Counted from the first letter of the stretch, positions 6,941 to 15,787 are shown. The stretch is 64,000 nucleotides of DNA from DASSUW01 sp963792385 (GCA_963792385.1 CAWBVZ010000003.1:310001-374000); one strand, 5' to 3'. Numbers and translations are program-made. The notes: generated by a model from the letters alone, not told the origin.

Positions 6941-7889
6941 GCAGGTCGTTCGCGCGCATCCACTGCTCGTAGGCGTTCCACTCCGCCGGATCCTGGAAGC
7001 CGAACGGCCGGCGGGCGTCCCGTGGGAAGAAGACCGGCAGGGTGGCGCGCACGGCGGCCGTCTGAAGGCCGCGATCGAGGCCGCCGTCGGCCTCCAGCAG
7101 CGCGTCCACGCCGGCGTTCGGGTCGCGCTTGAGTAGCTCGTGGCCGCGCGCCGTCGCCTGCAGGAAGCGCCGCAGCCGGGACGCGCCGTCCTCGTCCAGC
7201 GTGTCGCGGCGTGACACGAAGACGAGCTCGTTGTAGGTCGGCACGCCGAGGTCCTCCATCCGCAGGATCTCCGGCTTGCGGTTGCGGCGCTCGAGGTCGA
7301 CGCCTTCGTAGTTCCAGAACGCGCCGAGCGTGGCGTCGACCTTCTTGGCGAGCATCGCCGGGACGAGGTTGAAGCCGACGTTGGTCTCCTTCACGGAGTC
7401 GGGCTTCACCTTCGCGTTGTCGAGGATCGTGCGCAGATAGGCCGACTGGTACGAGAGGCCCGCGGTGCCCACGCGCTTGCCGGCGAGCTGTTCCGGGCGC
7501 TTGATCGCGTGGTCGCCGAGCGACATCACGGACGTCAGCGGCGTCTGCACGAGCGCTCCGACGGCGACGAGGTCGGCGCCCTTGTCGCGCGCCAGCAGCA
7601 GCTCCGGCTCGTAGGAGATCACGAGGTCGGCGCGGCCGGCCTGCAGGAGCTTGAGCGGCGCGGCGGCGTCCGGCGGCGGGACGATCTTGACGTCGAGCCC
7701 TGCCCGCTCGTACTCGCCGCTCGCCTGCGCCGCGTAGATGCCGGCGTGGTCGGCGTTCGGGAAGTAGTCGAGCATCACCGTGAACGACTCGGTCTTGCCC
7801 GAGCCGGCGCCGGACGGCTCGGCCTTCTCGCCGCAGCCGGCGAGCGCGAGTCCGAGCACGAGCAGGAGCGGGAGCAGCAGGCGGGTCAT
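6852..7889 (-). CDS. thiY: ABC transporter substrate-binding lipoprotein, ThiY/NMT1-like
   Basis: A 345-residue periplasmic-binding-type protein, last gene of a three-gene operon under a TPP riboswitch. It starts with a lipoprotein signal, MTRLLLPLLLVLGLALAGCG; the lipobox LAGC puts the anchored Cys at residue 19. The mature part begins FTVMLDYFPNADHAGIYAAQ, typical of the NMT1/THI5-like fold, and has PPPDAAAPLKLLQAGRADL and LVQTPLTSVMSL. Family members bind pyrimidine precursors of thiamine such as formylaminopyrimidine. A GGAGG site lies 3 nt before ATG 7889, and the ATG overlaps the permease stop (ATGA). The riboswitch makes a thiamine-related substrate likely; which compound is inferred. 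Confidence 0.85.
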   Translation of the reverse strand: MTRLLLPLLLVLGLALAGCGEKAEPSGAGSGKTESFTVMLDYFPNADHAGIYAAQASGEYERAGLDVKIVPPPDAAAPLKLLQAGRADLVISYEPELLLARDKGADLVAVGALVQTPLTSVMSLGDHAIKRPEQLAGKRVGTAGLSYQSAYLRTILDNAKVKPDSVKETNVGFNLVPAMLAKKVDATLGAFWNYEGVDLERRNRKPEILRMEDLGVPTYNELVFVSRRDTLDEDGASRLRRFLQATARGHELLKRDPNAGVDALLEADGGLDRGLQTAAVRATLPVFFPRDARRPFGFQDPAEWNAYEQWMRANDLLTQPQGKRAPLTNEFLPGEGLDPKTSGLE

Positions 7890-8632
7890 GGTCCTCCGGG
7901 ATGGGATCGTGGCGTCCAGTCGACGACGCGCCGCTCGAGCAGCGCGAAGGCGCCGTAGAGCGCGACGGCGAGCAGGAACAGCAGCAGCGTGGCGGCGAAG
8001 GCACGCGCGGTCTCGAGCTGGCCGTTGGCGGTCAGCAGCGCGTGGCCGAGGCCGGAGTCCGACCCCGACCACTCGGCGAAGACGGCGCCGATCACCGCGA
8101 CGGCGGCGGCGACCTTGATGCCGGTGAACGTCGCCGGCAGCGCGCTCGGGACCTCCAGCATGCGCAGCGTCTGCCAGCGCGTGGCGTCGAGCGAGCGCAG
8201 CAGCTTGCGCGCGTCGGCGTCCGTGTCGCGGAGGCCGTCGTAGAGGTTGATGGCGACCGGGAAGAAGCACACGAGCGCCACCAGCAGCACCTTCGGCGCG
8301 AGCCCGAAACCGAGCACGAGCACCACCAGCGGCGCGATCACCGGCACCGGCACCGCCTGCGAGCCGATCACGAGCGGGCGCAGCGCGCGCCGGGCCGGCG
8401 GCGAGACGTGCATCGCGACGGCCAGCGCGGCGCCGGCGGCGATCGCCGCGGCGAGGCCGAGCACGACCTCCCACGTCGTGGTGGCGAGGTCAGGCGCGAG
8501 CAGGCTGCGATCGGTCCACAGCGCCTCGACGACCTGGGTCGGCGCGGGCAGGATCAGCTCGTCGACGGCTCCCAGCCGCACGAGCGCCTCCCAGCCGGCG
8601 AGCGCCGCGAGCACGATCAGCGCGGCGATCAC
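7886..8632 (-). CDS. thiX: ABC transporter permease, ThiX-like (SsuC/TauC family)
   Basis: A 248-residue inner-membrane permease with six predicted helices, the usual length for this family. It begins MIAALIVLAALAGWEALVRL and has PAPTQVVEALW. The cytoplasmic coupling loop reads LDATRWQTLRMLEVPSALPA, matching the family's EAA motif (A-x3-G/L-x6-7-I/V-x-L/V-P). It would form the channel for the thiamine-precursor ABC importer. GTG 8632 overlaps the ATPase stop (GTGA) and its own stop overlaps thiY, so expression is tightly coupled. Confidence 0.85.
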   Translation of the reverse strand: MIAALIVLAALAGWEALVRLGAVDELILPAPTQVVEALWTDRSLLAPDLATTTWEVVLGLAAAIAAGAALAVAMHVSPPARRALRPLVIGSQAVPVPVIAPLVVLVLGFGLAPKVLLVALVCFFPVAINLYDGLRDTDADARKLLRSLDATRWQTLRMLEVPSALPATFTGIKVAAAVAVIGAVFAEWSGSDSGLGHALLTANGQLETARAFAATLLLFLLAVALYGAFALLERRVVDWTPRSHPGGP

Positions 8633-9384
8633 GCGTCGGCTCCCAGCGCGTGCAGTGCGCGCTCGCGCAGCGCGACGACCTCTGAATCGATCCGGTGACG
8701 CGGCCGCGGGAGCGCGACCTCGAGCGTCGCTACGACGCGGCCGGGCCGCGGCGACAGCAGCACGATCCGGTCGGCGAGCAGCACCGCCTCCTCGACGTCG
8801 TGCGTGACGAGCAGGACGGTCCGCGGCTCGCGCGCGAGCGCGCCCGCGAGCCAGTGCTGCATCTGCCCGCGCGTCAGCGCGTCGAGCGCTCCGAACGGCT
8901 CGTCCAGGCACAGCACCGGGCGGCCGGCGAGCAGCGTGCGCAGGAACGCGACGCGCTGGCGCATGCCGCCGGACAGCTCGCGCGGCCGCGAGCGCTCGAA
9001 TCCCTCGAGGCCGAAGGCGGCGAAGTGCTCGTGCGCGGCGGCGCGCGCGGCCGCCTTCGCCATGCCGGCCACGCGCAGCGACAGCGCGGCGTTGTCGAGC
9101 GCCGACAGCCACGGCAGCAGGCCGTCGCGCTGCGGCATCAGCGCCGCCGGCGCTGACTCGACGGTGCCGGCGTCGGGCGCCGTCAGGCCGCACACGAGCT
9201 CGAGCAGGGTCGACTTGCCGCAGCCGCTCGGGCCGACGACGGCGACCACCTCGCGCGGCGCCGCGCGCAGCGAGACGCCGTCGAGCGCCTTCACGGCCCC
9301 GAACGCCTTCTCCACTCCGGCGACGGTGACCCCGCCGGAAACGTCACGAGGCTCCACGCCGGGAGCCTCGACCTCGGTCTGCAT
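8629..9384 (-). CDS. thiZ: ABC transporter ATPase, ThiZ-like
   Basis: A 251-residue ATP-binding subunit. Walker A is GPSGCGKST, the Q-loop region is LMPQRDGLLPW, the ABC signature is LSGGMRQRVA, Walker B is LCLDEPFGALD and the switch His lies in LLVTHDVEEA. It belongs to the nitrate/sulfonate/taurine-type ATPases. It powers ThiX/ThiY. Start ATG 9384 is preferred over ATG 9402: the earlier codon lies inside the riboswitch 3' strand (GTAATGCCC), whereas 9384 has a GGAGGG site 5 nt upstream. First gene of the operon. Confidence 0.87.
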   Translation of the reverse strand: MQTEVEAPGVEPRDVSGGVTVAGVEKAFGAVKALDGVSLRAAPREVVAVVGPSGCGKSTLLELVCGLTAPDAGTVESAPAALMPQRDGLLPWLSALDNAALSLRVAGMAKAAARAAAHEHFAAFGLEGFERSRPRELSGGMRQRVAFLRTLLAGRPVLCLDEPFGALDALTRGQMQHWLAGALAREPRTVLLVTHDVEEAVLLADRIVLLSPRPGRVVATLEVALPRPRHRIDSEVVALRERALHALGADA

Positions 9385-9387
9385 CGC

Positions 9388-9478
9388 TCCCTCCGCGGGC
9401 ATTACCCCACAGGTTCGAAGGGTCAGGTCAAGCGAGGACCTATCTCAGCCGGGCGTTTCTCCCCAGCCCCCCTGGTTT
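9388..9478 (-). promoter_or_regulatory. TPP riboswitch (THI element)
   Basis: Read on the minus strand, the leader holds the diagnostic blocks of the thiamine pyrophosphate aptamer in order. These are a G-run (about 9465-9472), GGCTGAGA (about 9443-9450), then ACCCTTCGAACCTG (about 9410-9423) and GGGTAATGCCC (about 9396-9406). The 3' strand of the aptamer runs directly into the GGAGGG ribosome site of the ATPase gene. TPP binding should hide that site and stop translation. No separate intrinsic terminator is visible between aptamer and gene. Confidence 0.9.
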
Positions 9479-9488
9479 TCACTCGCCC

Positions 9489-9938
9489 TCAGGCTACCGG
9501 ATGGCCGCTGAGTTTCTCTTCGAGATTCGCGATCGTCTGGCGCAGCGCCCGTGCGATCGCCCACCGGAGCAGCACGCGCTCGTACGGTCCGCGGAGGCCG
9601 CGCCGCGGCTCGTACTCGACGACGAGCCGGTAGTCGAAGCCGTCCCCGGCTTCGGCCCAGTGCCGCTCGTGGTGCACCGGGGGCAGGTCGGCCTGCACGC
9701 TCGTGTACTCGACCACGCGATACGGCTCCACGCGCTGGAGCGTCAGCTCGAGCGGCACCTCGTGTCGAAGCAGTCGGATCACGATCCGCGTCTGGTCGCC
9801 GGGCTCGCGCCACTGCGAGCCCGGCTCCACCCGCACGAGGCTGGGCCAGTACTCCGGCCAGTGCTCCAGGTCGGTGATGTAGTCGTACGCCTCCCGGAGC
9901 GGGACGCGGAAGTGGTGCTCGGCCTCGATTCTCGTCAT
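9489..9938 (-). CDS. SRPBCC (polyketide cyclase/START-like) lipid-binding-fold protein
   Basis: A 149-residue single-domain SRPBCC protein. It starts MTRIEAEHHFRVPLREAYDY, the usual first strand and helix, then HWPEYWPSLVRVEP, a central ELTLQRVEPYRVVEYTSVQ and a long C-terminal helix (WAIARALRQTIANLEEKL) that lids the hydrophobic pocket. Such proteins bind or modify small hydrophobic molecules. ATG 9938 overlaps the stop of the fusion oxidoreductase (ATGA), so the two are coupled and may act on the same compound. No catalytic residues can be assigned. Confidence 0.72.
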   Translation of the reverse strand: MTRIEAEHHFRVPLREAYDYITDLEHWPEYWPSLVRVEPGSQWREPGDQTRIVIRLLRHEVPLELTLQRVEPYRVVEYTSVQADLPPVHHERHWAEAGDGFDYRLVVEYEPRRGLRGPYERVLLRWAIARALRQTIANLEEKLSGHPVA

Positions 9939-12118
9939 CCGGCCGCCGGGGGGATGTTGCGGTTCGAGCGGAACAGGTTGCCCGAATCGTACCGGCGCTT
10001 GATCGCGCTGAGGCGGTCGAAGTTCGCCCCGTAGGCGGTCCGGACGCGCTGCTCGCCCTCGTCGGCGGTCTGGAAGTTCACGTAGCTGCCGCCGGTGCAG
10101 AACGGCTTGATGACATCGCCGGCCTCGCGAACCCAGCGCCGGTGGCGGTCGCCGTCCGGGTCGCCGGGATCCCACATGCCGATCACGCCGACGGCGTAGC
10201 GGGCGTCACGGTTGCCGACGGCGCCGTCGTCGGCGTCGTGCTCGTTCAGCGCGCCGCCGACCTGCAGGAGGCCCAGTTCGGCGTCAGGGATCGGGCACTC
10301 GCCCGCCAGCTCGCGGAACGTCGCCAGGAAGCCGTCGCTCAGGTCCGCCGCGTACTCGGCGCGCCAGTAGTAGTGCCGGCCCTTCGGCTCGGTCGCGTCG
10401 AGGTAGGACTGCAGCTCCGTGTACGGCTGCTCGTGCAGGAGGTCGAAGACGGGATCGCCGAGCGCTCGCAGCGGCGCGATCGCCCGCTCGGCTTCGCGCA
10501 TGTCGCCGCTGAAGCAGACGCTCAGCGCGCAGATCCGGCGGCCGTGCCACTCCGGCGGCACGAACGGCGCCGCCGGCGCGCGCACGATGATCATGAACGC
10601 CGTCAGCTCGCGCGGCCCCTCTGTCGTCAGCGTTCGGTACATGCGCAGGAACTCGTCCGCGCGCTCGAACGGCCACGCGATCAACCCGCCGTACACGGTC
10701 GGGCCGACGGCGTGCAGGCGAAACGTGAACGAGGTGACGACACCGAGGTTTGCGCCGGCGCCGCGGACGGCCCAGAACAGGTCGGCGTTCTCGTCGCGGC
10801 TCGCCCGGCACACGCGGCCGTTCGCGGTGACGATCTCGACCTCCAGCAGGTTGTCGACGGTCCAGCCGAACCGGCGCGTCAGGTAGCCGAGGCCGCCGCC
10901 GAGCGTCAGGCCGGCGACGCCGACCTCGGAGAAGAACCCGAGCGGCGTGGCCAGCCCGTGGCGCTGCGTCTCGCGGTCGACGTCGCCGAGCAGGCAGCCG
11001 GGCTCGACCGTTGCGGTCCGCGCCGCCGGATCGACGACGACCGTCCGGAGCCGCGACATGTCGATCGTCACGCCTGCGTCCGCCAGCGCGGTGCCGGCGA
11101 TGTTGTGCCCGCCGCCGCGGACCGAGACGGGCAGGCCGTGCTCGCGGGCGTAGTCGACGGCGCGAACCACATCGCCCGTCCCGGAAGCCTGGACGACGAT
11201 CGCCGGCGTCTTGGCGATCATCCCGTTCCACAGCACGGTCGCCTCGTCGAAGCCCTCGCCGCCCGGCAGCAGCAGTGGTCCGTCCAGCCGCTCGCGCAGG
11301 TCCTCGGCCTCCAGCGCCCGCACCAACGCCTCGGGTTGCTCGATCGGCGGGTCGTCGGCGCAGTCCTCGATCACGTGCAGGGGCCAGCCGTGCTTCGCGG
11401 CGGCAGCCTCCGCGACTGCCACCGGCGTCGCGAGGTCGTGCCGTCCCCAGATCAAGGTCACGGGCACGGCGATCTGCGCGAGCTCGTCGGGCGCGATCGC
11501 GGCCAGTCCGAACTCCTCCATCAGCGAGCTCGGGACGCGCGCGCGGTCGAGGTTGTAGGTCCGGAAAGCCTCCCAGCGCTCGCCCATCCGCTCGCGCAGC
11601 CCGTCGAGGTCGAACGCACAGTGCTTCCACAACTGGTCGTGGGTGGACTCGTCGGGCTGCGCGAGGAACGCGTGCAGTGCCTGCCCGAACTCCGGCGCAG
11701 GGTCGAACGCGGCGAGGCCGAGCGCGTCGACGAGAACAAGACCGCGAATCCGGTCGCCGTGGCCGGCGGCGAATCGCGCCGCGATCGCCCCACCGAGCGC
11801 GTAGCCGACGAGCACCGGCGGAGCCGCACACGTCTCCGCGATCAGCTCGCCGAGCCAGCCGAGTGTGTCCGGCGTCGCATCCGTGGCTCCGTGGCCCGGC
11901 AGGTCCGGTGCGATCACCCGGTGCGTGCGCGTGAGGCCGTCGATCGCGTGCATCCAGTGCGTCGCGTTGGCGCCTGGCCCGTGCAGCACGACCAGCGGCG
12001 GGCCGTCGCCGCCCTCCAGCACGGCAGTGGCGACTCCGGCCACGTCCAGTCGCCGCTCGGCGACGGGGAGGCCGGTCAGGAGGGTTTGGCGAGCGCTGTC
12101 GACGCGAGATTCGAGCAT
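9935..12118 (-). CDS. Fusion of a degenerate alpha/beta hydrolase and an FAD-linked (berberine-bridge-type) oxidase
   Basis: A 727-residue two-domain protein in one uninterrupted frame. Residues 1-270 form an alpha/beta hydrolase fold (LVVLHGPGAN oxyanion loop, WGRHD228 acid). The nucleophile elbow reads GYALG, with Ala107 in place of Ser, and the usual GHxPxxEQPE segment reads ADDPPIEQPE, without the catalytic His. Residues 285-727 are a PCMH-type flavoprotein: VSVRGGGHNIAG supplies His338, the usual 8-alpha-histidyl FAD link. GLTLGGGLGYLTRRFG and the C-terminal BBE segment (SYVNFQTADE, SGNLFRSNRNIPP) follow. The second Cys link of bicovalent enzymes is absent. The oxidase should be active; the hydrolase probably is not. 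It precedes the SRPBCC gene. Confidence 0.85.
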   Translation of the reverse strand: MLESRVDSARQTLLTGLPVAERRLDVAGVATAVLEGGDGPPLVVLHGPGANATHWMHAIDGLTRTHRVIAPDLPGHGATDATPDTLGWLGELIAETCAAPPVLVGYALGGAIAARFAAGHGDRIRGLVLVDALGLAAFDPAPEFGQALHAFLAQPDESTHDQLWKHCAFDLDGLRERMGERWEAFRTYNLDRARVPSSLMEEFGLAAIAPDELAQIAVPVTLIWGRHDLATPVAVAEAAAAKHGWPLHVIEDCADDPPIEQPEALVRALEAEDLRERLDGPLLLPGGEGFDEATVLWNGMIAKTPAIVVQASGTGDVVRAVDYAREHGLPVSVRGGGHNIAGTALADAGVTIDMSRLRTVVVDPAARTATVEPGCLLGDVDRETQRHGLATPLGFFSEVGVAGLTLGGGLGYLTRRFGWTVDNLLEVEIVTANGRVCRASRDENADLFWAVRGAGANLGVVTSFTFRLHAVGPTVYGGLIAWPFERADEFLRMYRTLTTEGPRELTAFMIIVRAPAAPFVPPEWHGRRICALSVCFSGDMREAERAIAPLRALGDPVFDLLHEQPYTELQSYLDATEPKGRHYYWRAEYAADLSDGFLATFRELAGECPIPDAELGLLQVGGALNEHDADDGAVGNRDARYAVGVIGMWDPGDPDGDRHRRWVREAGDVIKPFCTGGSYVNFQTADEGEQRVRTAYGANFDRLSAIKRRYDSGNLFRSNRNIPPAAG

Positions 12119-12161
12119 GCCGCCGACACTAAGAACGGCGGCGCCGCATGTCTTCCGTGGA

Positions 12162-12198
12162 ACCACCCAACCTGCCCACGACTCTCGGCGTGGGTGGT
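12162..12198. terminator. Hairpin downstream of the LuxR-type gene
   Basis: ACCACCCA (12162-12169) pairs with TGGGTGGT (12191-12198), and a competing inner stem pairs CCCACG (12175-12180) with CGTGGG (12189-12194). It lies 6 nt past the stop of the minus-strand regulator. No U-run is present, so termination is plausible but not certain. Confidence 0.4.
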
Positions 12199-12203
12199 TG
12201 TGC

Positions 12204-13830
12204 TCAGACGAGCTGGTGCCGGTACGCGTAGGCGGTCGCCGCGCTGCGCGACGACGCGCCGAGCTTGACGAAGATGTTGCTCACGTGGCGGTCGACCGTG
12301 CGCTCGCTGAGCACCAGCTCGGCGGCGATCGCCTTGTTCGTCTGGCCGCCCGCCACCAGCCGCAGCACCTGCAGCTCGCGCGGCGTCAGTCCATGCGTGC
12401 CGGCGCGAGCGGCGCTGCCGGAGAGTGCCTCGACACGGGCGACGTCCGGCGCCGCCCCCAGCCCGGCGAAGACGTCACGGGCGGCGTCGAGCTCGAGCGC
12501 GGCGGAGTCCGCGTCGCCGAGCGCACGGCACGCGAGGCCCACCAGCACCCGCACCCGCGCCGCCTCGTACGGCGCCCCGAGCTCCTGCCAGGCGCCGCCG
12601 GCTCGGCGGAGGGCGACGAGGGCGGCGCGCGCGTCGCCGGCGTCGAGGTCGACCGCTCCGCGGGCATGCGCGACGACGGCTTCGAGCATGCCGCTCCCGA
12701 AGCCGCGACGCGAGCTGCTCGAGCTCGCCGCAGGCATCGCGGGCCGCGTCGGCATCGCCGACGGCGAGCATGATCTCGACGTACGCCGGCAGCAGGCGCA
12801 CGCGCTCCAGCCGCTCGGTCGTCTCGGCCGCGACGCGCCGGATCGTGGCCGCGGCCGCCTCGCCGTTGTCCTGGACCAGCCGCAGCAGGGCGAGGCCGGG
12901 CTGCGGCTCCGTCCCGCACCGGCTCGCGTCGCGGTAGGCCGCCTCGGCACGGACGAACTCGCCCTGCAGCCGGTGCAGCTCGCCCTGCCGGTAGAACGCC
13001 TGACCGGCCGCCTGGCTCATCTGCGGGTCGGACCGCCCGCCCGCCCGCAGCGCCTCGCGCAGCGCGTCATCCCACGCGCCGTGCAGCTGCATGATCTCGG
13101 CGCGGTGAACGAGGCAGCGGCCGGTGAAGGCGACCATGTCGGGCTGCTCCTCGCACCACCGGGTCAGGGCGGCGGTCCACTCCTGCGCGCGGCGCGACGC
13201 GTAGGCCCGCCGGCAGCCGTCGATCACGCTGCAATACAGCAGCCCGGTCACGATCGGCGAGAGCTCGCCGGCGACGACCGCGAGCATCGTCTCGTCGAGC
13301 AGCGCCAGGCCCTCGCCGACCCGTCCCTGCGCGACCAGCGCGTTCCCCTGCGCATGCATGGCGATGGCGAGCAGGTCGGCGTCGCCGAACCGCTCGGCGA
13401 TCTCGGCTGCCGCCGTCGCCGTGGCGTGGGCGGCATCGTCGTCGCCGGCGATCTCGTGCTGCGCCACCACCGGCACCAGCAGGTAGCCGCGCTCGACGCA
13501 ATCACCGCCCACGCGCTCGAGCAGCCGCTGCGCGCGGCCGAGCCATCCGGTCGCGCGCCCTGCCTCGCCGCGGAACATCAGCGTGAGGCTCAGCCAGAAC
13601 GCGCAGCGCACCGCCCGGAGCAGCTCGCCGTCGTCGAGGTACGCCTGGTGCGCGCGCTCGAGGGCAGCGTGATAGTCGTCGTCGCGCCCGAGCATGTAGG
13701 CGGCCGTCGCAAGCCGCTCGAGGTCCGCGGCCTCCAGGGCGGACGCCTCGTCCGCGACCGTCAGCGACCGGTGGGCGTCGCTCCACGCCCGTGCCGTGTA
13801 GGAGTCTCGGGCCCGCTCGAGATCGTCGAT
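12204..13830 (-). pseudogene. LuxR-family transcriptional regulator with TPR-like domain, split by one frameshift
   Basis: The gene encodes about 540 residues: a long helical, TPR-like sensor region and a C-terminal LuxR helix-turn-helix (HGLTPRELQVLRLVAGGQTN, then AAELVLSERTVDRHVSNIF). The frame breaks near 12712. Removing one G turns the reading into ELEQLASRFGSGMLEAVVAHARG, joining both halves exactly. A single-base insertion, real or from sequencing, is the simplest cause. The N-terminal coding signal starts around 13830 with ATCGACGAT, 6 nt after a TAGGCT box, but no ATG/GTG/TTG is there; the first ATG in frame is 13695. Either ATC is the start or one base is wrong. Confidence 0.7.
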
Positions 13831-13839
13831 GGCCCGAGC

Positions 13840-14652
13840 CTACTGCGTGCTGCCGCGCTCGATGCGCTGCTCGTACTCGGCGCGCTGCTCGGGCGTGGTC
13901 TGCGCGGTTGCGCGCTCGGCGCCGGCCGCGCGCAGCAGCGCCTCGCGGGCGCGGCGGGGGAGGAGGGCGCTGAGCGCCGAGATGCCGGCGTACGTGCGCG
14001 GGACGTAGACGTCGAAGCGCGGGCGCTCGATCGCGGCGACGATCGCCGCCGCGACCTGCTCGGGCGTGAGCACGAGCGCGCCCTTGCCCGTGCCGGCCGC
14101 GAGCTCGGTGGCGACGATGCCGGGCATCACGACCGACAGCTCGACGCCGGTCCCGCGCAGCTCGCCGCGGACCGATTCCGAGAGGCCGAGCACGGCGTGC
14201 TTGGTGGCGGCGTACACGGCCTCGCGCGGGACGCCGATCTTCGCGGCCGCCGACGCCACGTTGACGACCTGGCCCGAGCCGCGCGCGACCATCGCCGGCA
14301 GCGCGAGCTTCATGCCGAGGATGACGCCGTGGAGGTTCACGTCGACCTGCCGCCGCGTCCACGCGTCGTCCTCCTCCAGGAACGGCCCGACGTGCATCAC
14401 GCCGGCGTTGTTGATCAGCACGTCGAGCGGGCCGAGCCGGTCGGCGACCGTGGCCAGGAACGCGGCGAACGACTCGCGGCTCGTCACGTCGAGCGCGGCA
14501 CCGAGCTCGCCGCCGGCCGCCTCGGCGAGCGCTGCGTCGAGGTCGCCGACCGCGACGCGCGCGCCCCGCGCAGCGAGCGCGCGGGCGGTCGCGAGGCCGA
14601 TCCCGCGCCCGCCTCCGGTCACCGCGACGACGCGTCCTGTGAGCTCGGGCAC
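13840..14652 (-). CDS. Short-chain dehydrogenase/reductase (classical SDR)
   Basis: A 270-residue NAD(P)-dependent oxidoreductase. The cofactor motif is TGGGRGIG (residues 12-19), the structural motif NNAG lies in DVLINNAGVM, the catalytic Ser is in VVNVASAAAK and the YxxxK pair in AVYAATKHAVLG. The tail (RTYAGISALSALLPRRAREAL) resembles membrane-associated SDRs acting on lipids or long-chain aldehydes. GTG 14652 is used. Its TAG stop (13842-13840) forms the first three bases of the TAGGCT box before the LuxR gene. The divergent cyclase starts 28 nt away. Substrate unknown. Confidence 0.8.
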   Translation of the reverse strand: MPELTGRVVAVTGGGRGIGLATARALAARGARVAVGDLDAALAEAAGGELGAALDVTSRESFAAFLATVADRLGPLDVLINNAGVMHVGPFLEEDDAWTRRQVDVNLHGVILGMKLALPAMVARGSGQVVNVASAAAKIGVPREAVYAATKHAVLGLSESVRGELRGTGVELSVVMPGIVATELAAGTGKGALVLTPEQVAAAIVAAIERPRFDVYVPRTYAGISALSALLPRRAREALLRAAGAERATAQTTPEQRAEYEQRIERGSTQ

Positions 14653-14664
14653 GGCGGCGGACTG

Positions 14665-14670
14665 TACCTT
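14665..14670 (+). promoter_or_regulatory. -10 box TACCTT for ATG at 14681
   Basis: TACCTT lies 10 nt before the adenylate cyclase ATG in the 28-nt gap shared with the divergent SDR gene. No ribosome site intervenes. Confidence 0.4.
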
Positions 14671-14680
14671 CCCGGACGCA

Positions 14681-15787
14681 ATGGACTGGGAAGCCGAAGG
14701 TCTTCTGGAGGGCGTCGAAGGCGACAGCGCGCGGGCGGCGCGCCGCGCCTTGCTCGACAAGCTGCACGCCGACGGCGTCTCGCTCGACGACCTGCGGCAG
14801 GCGGTCGCCGAGCAACGGCTCGCGCTGCTGCCGGTCGAGCGGCTGCTCAGCTCGGAGCCCCTGTACACCGCGCGCGAGATCGCCGAGCAGACCGACGTCG
14901 GGCTCGACTACTTCCAGCAGCACCGGCGCGCGCTCGGCCTCGCCGTGCCCGGGCCGGACGAGCGCGTCTACGGCGAGCGCGACCTCGAGGGTGCGCGGAT
15001 GGGCCAGCAGTACCGCCAGGCCGGGTTCCCGGACGACGAGGCGCTGGAGGTCCAGCGCGTCCTCGGCCGCGGGATGGCTCGCTACACCGAGGCGTTGACC
15101 ACGCTGGTCGGGCAGACGCTGCTCGAGCCCGGGACCGACGAGCACGCGCTGGCCGACCGGCTCGAGACGGTGTCGCGCTCGCTCCTGCCGCTTGCCGGGC
15201 CATGGCTCGAGCATGTCTTCAGCCTGCACCTGCGCGAGGTGCTGCGCCAGGAGGTGGTCACAGCCGAGCAGCTGGCGACGGGCCAGCTCGCGTCCGGCCG
15301 CGACAGCGCGATCGCGTTCGCCGATCTCGTCGGCTTCACCGAGCTCGGCGAGACGATCCCCGGCGAGGAGCTCGGGAGCGTCGCCGGGCGGCTCGTGCGG
15401 CTGGCCGAGGAGGTCGTCGAGCCGCCGGCCAAGATCGTCAAGGAGATCGGCGACGCCGTGATGCTCGTCGCGCCCGAGCCCGCTCAGCTCGTGGAGTCCA
15501 CGCTGCGGCTCGTCGAGGGCTCCGCCGGCGAGGACGGCTTCCCCGCGATCCGCGCCGGGATCGCCTTCGGCCCGGTCGTCAACCGGTGGGGCGACTGGTA
15601 CGGCTCGACGGTCAACGTCGCGAGCCGGTTGACCACGCGCGCCCGTCCCGCGTCGGTGCTGACGACCGAGGCCGTGCGCGCAGCGGCGAGCGACGGCTAC
15701 GAGTGGTCGTTCGCGGGCGACAAGCGGCTGAAGGGCCTCTCGGCGGCGCTGCCGACGTACCGCGTCAGGCGTACTGGGGACGCGTGA
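14681..15787 (+). CDS. Class III adenylate cyclase with N-terminal regulatory domain (Rv1264-like)
   Basis: A 368-residue soluble cyclase making cAMP from ATP. Residues 1-200 are an all-helical regulatory region with a MerR-like segment (YTAREIAEQTDVGLDYFQQH), comparable to the pH-sensing N-terminus of Rv1264. The catalytic domain (about 205-365) has the metal Asp D215 in AFADLVGFT, the adenine-selecting Lys K254 and second metal Asp D258 in VKEIGDAVML, and the transition-state pair N312/R316 in STVNVASRL. All needed residues are present in one chain, so it should work as a homodimer. A paralogue lies at 47.6-48.7 kb. The 3' end overlaps the convergent VWA gene by 23 nt. Confidence 0.87.
   Translation: MDWEAEGLLEGVEGDSARAARRALLDKLHADGVSLDDLRQAVAEQRLALLPVERLLSSEPLYTAREIAEQTDVGLDYFQQHRRALGLAVPGPDERVYGERDLEGARMGQQYRQAGFPDDEALEVQRVLGRGMARYTEALTTLVGQTLLEPGTDEHALADRLETVSRSLLPLAGPWLEHVFSLHLREVLRQEVVTAEQLATGQLASGRDSAIAFADLVGFTELGETIPGEELGSVAGRLVRLAEEVVEPPAKIVKEIGDAVMLVAPEPAQLVESTLRLVEGSAGEDGFPAIRAGIAFGPVVNRWGDWYGSTVNVASRLTTRARPASVLTTEAVRAAASDGYEWSFAGDKRLKGLSAALPTYRVRRTGDA

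Noticed and set aside
9385..9402. ATG 9402 as start of the ABC ATPase
   Set aside because: It lies inside the conserved TPP aptamer strand, and the later ATG 9384 has a proper ribosome site.
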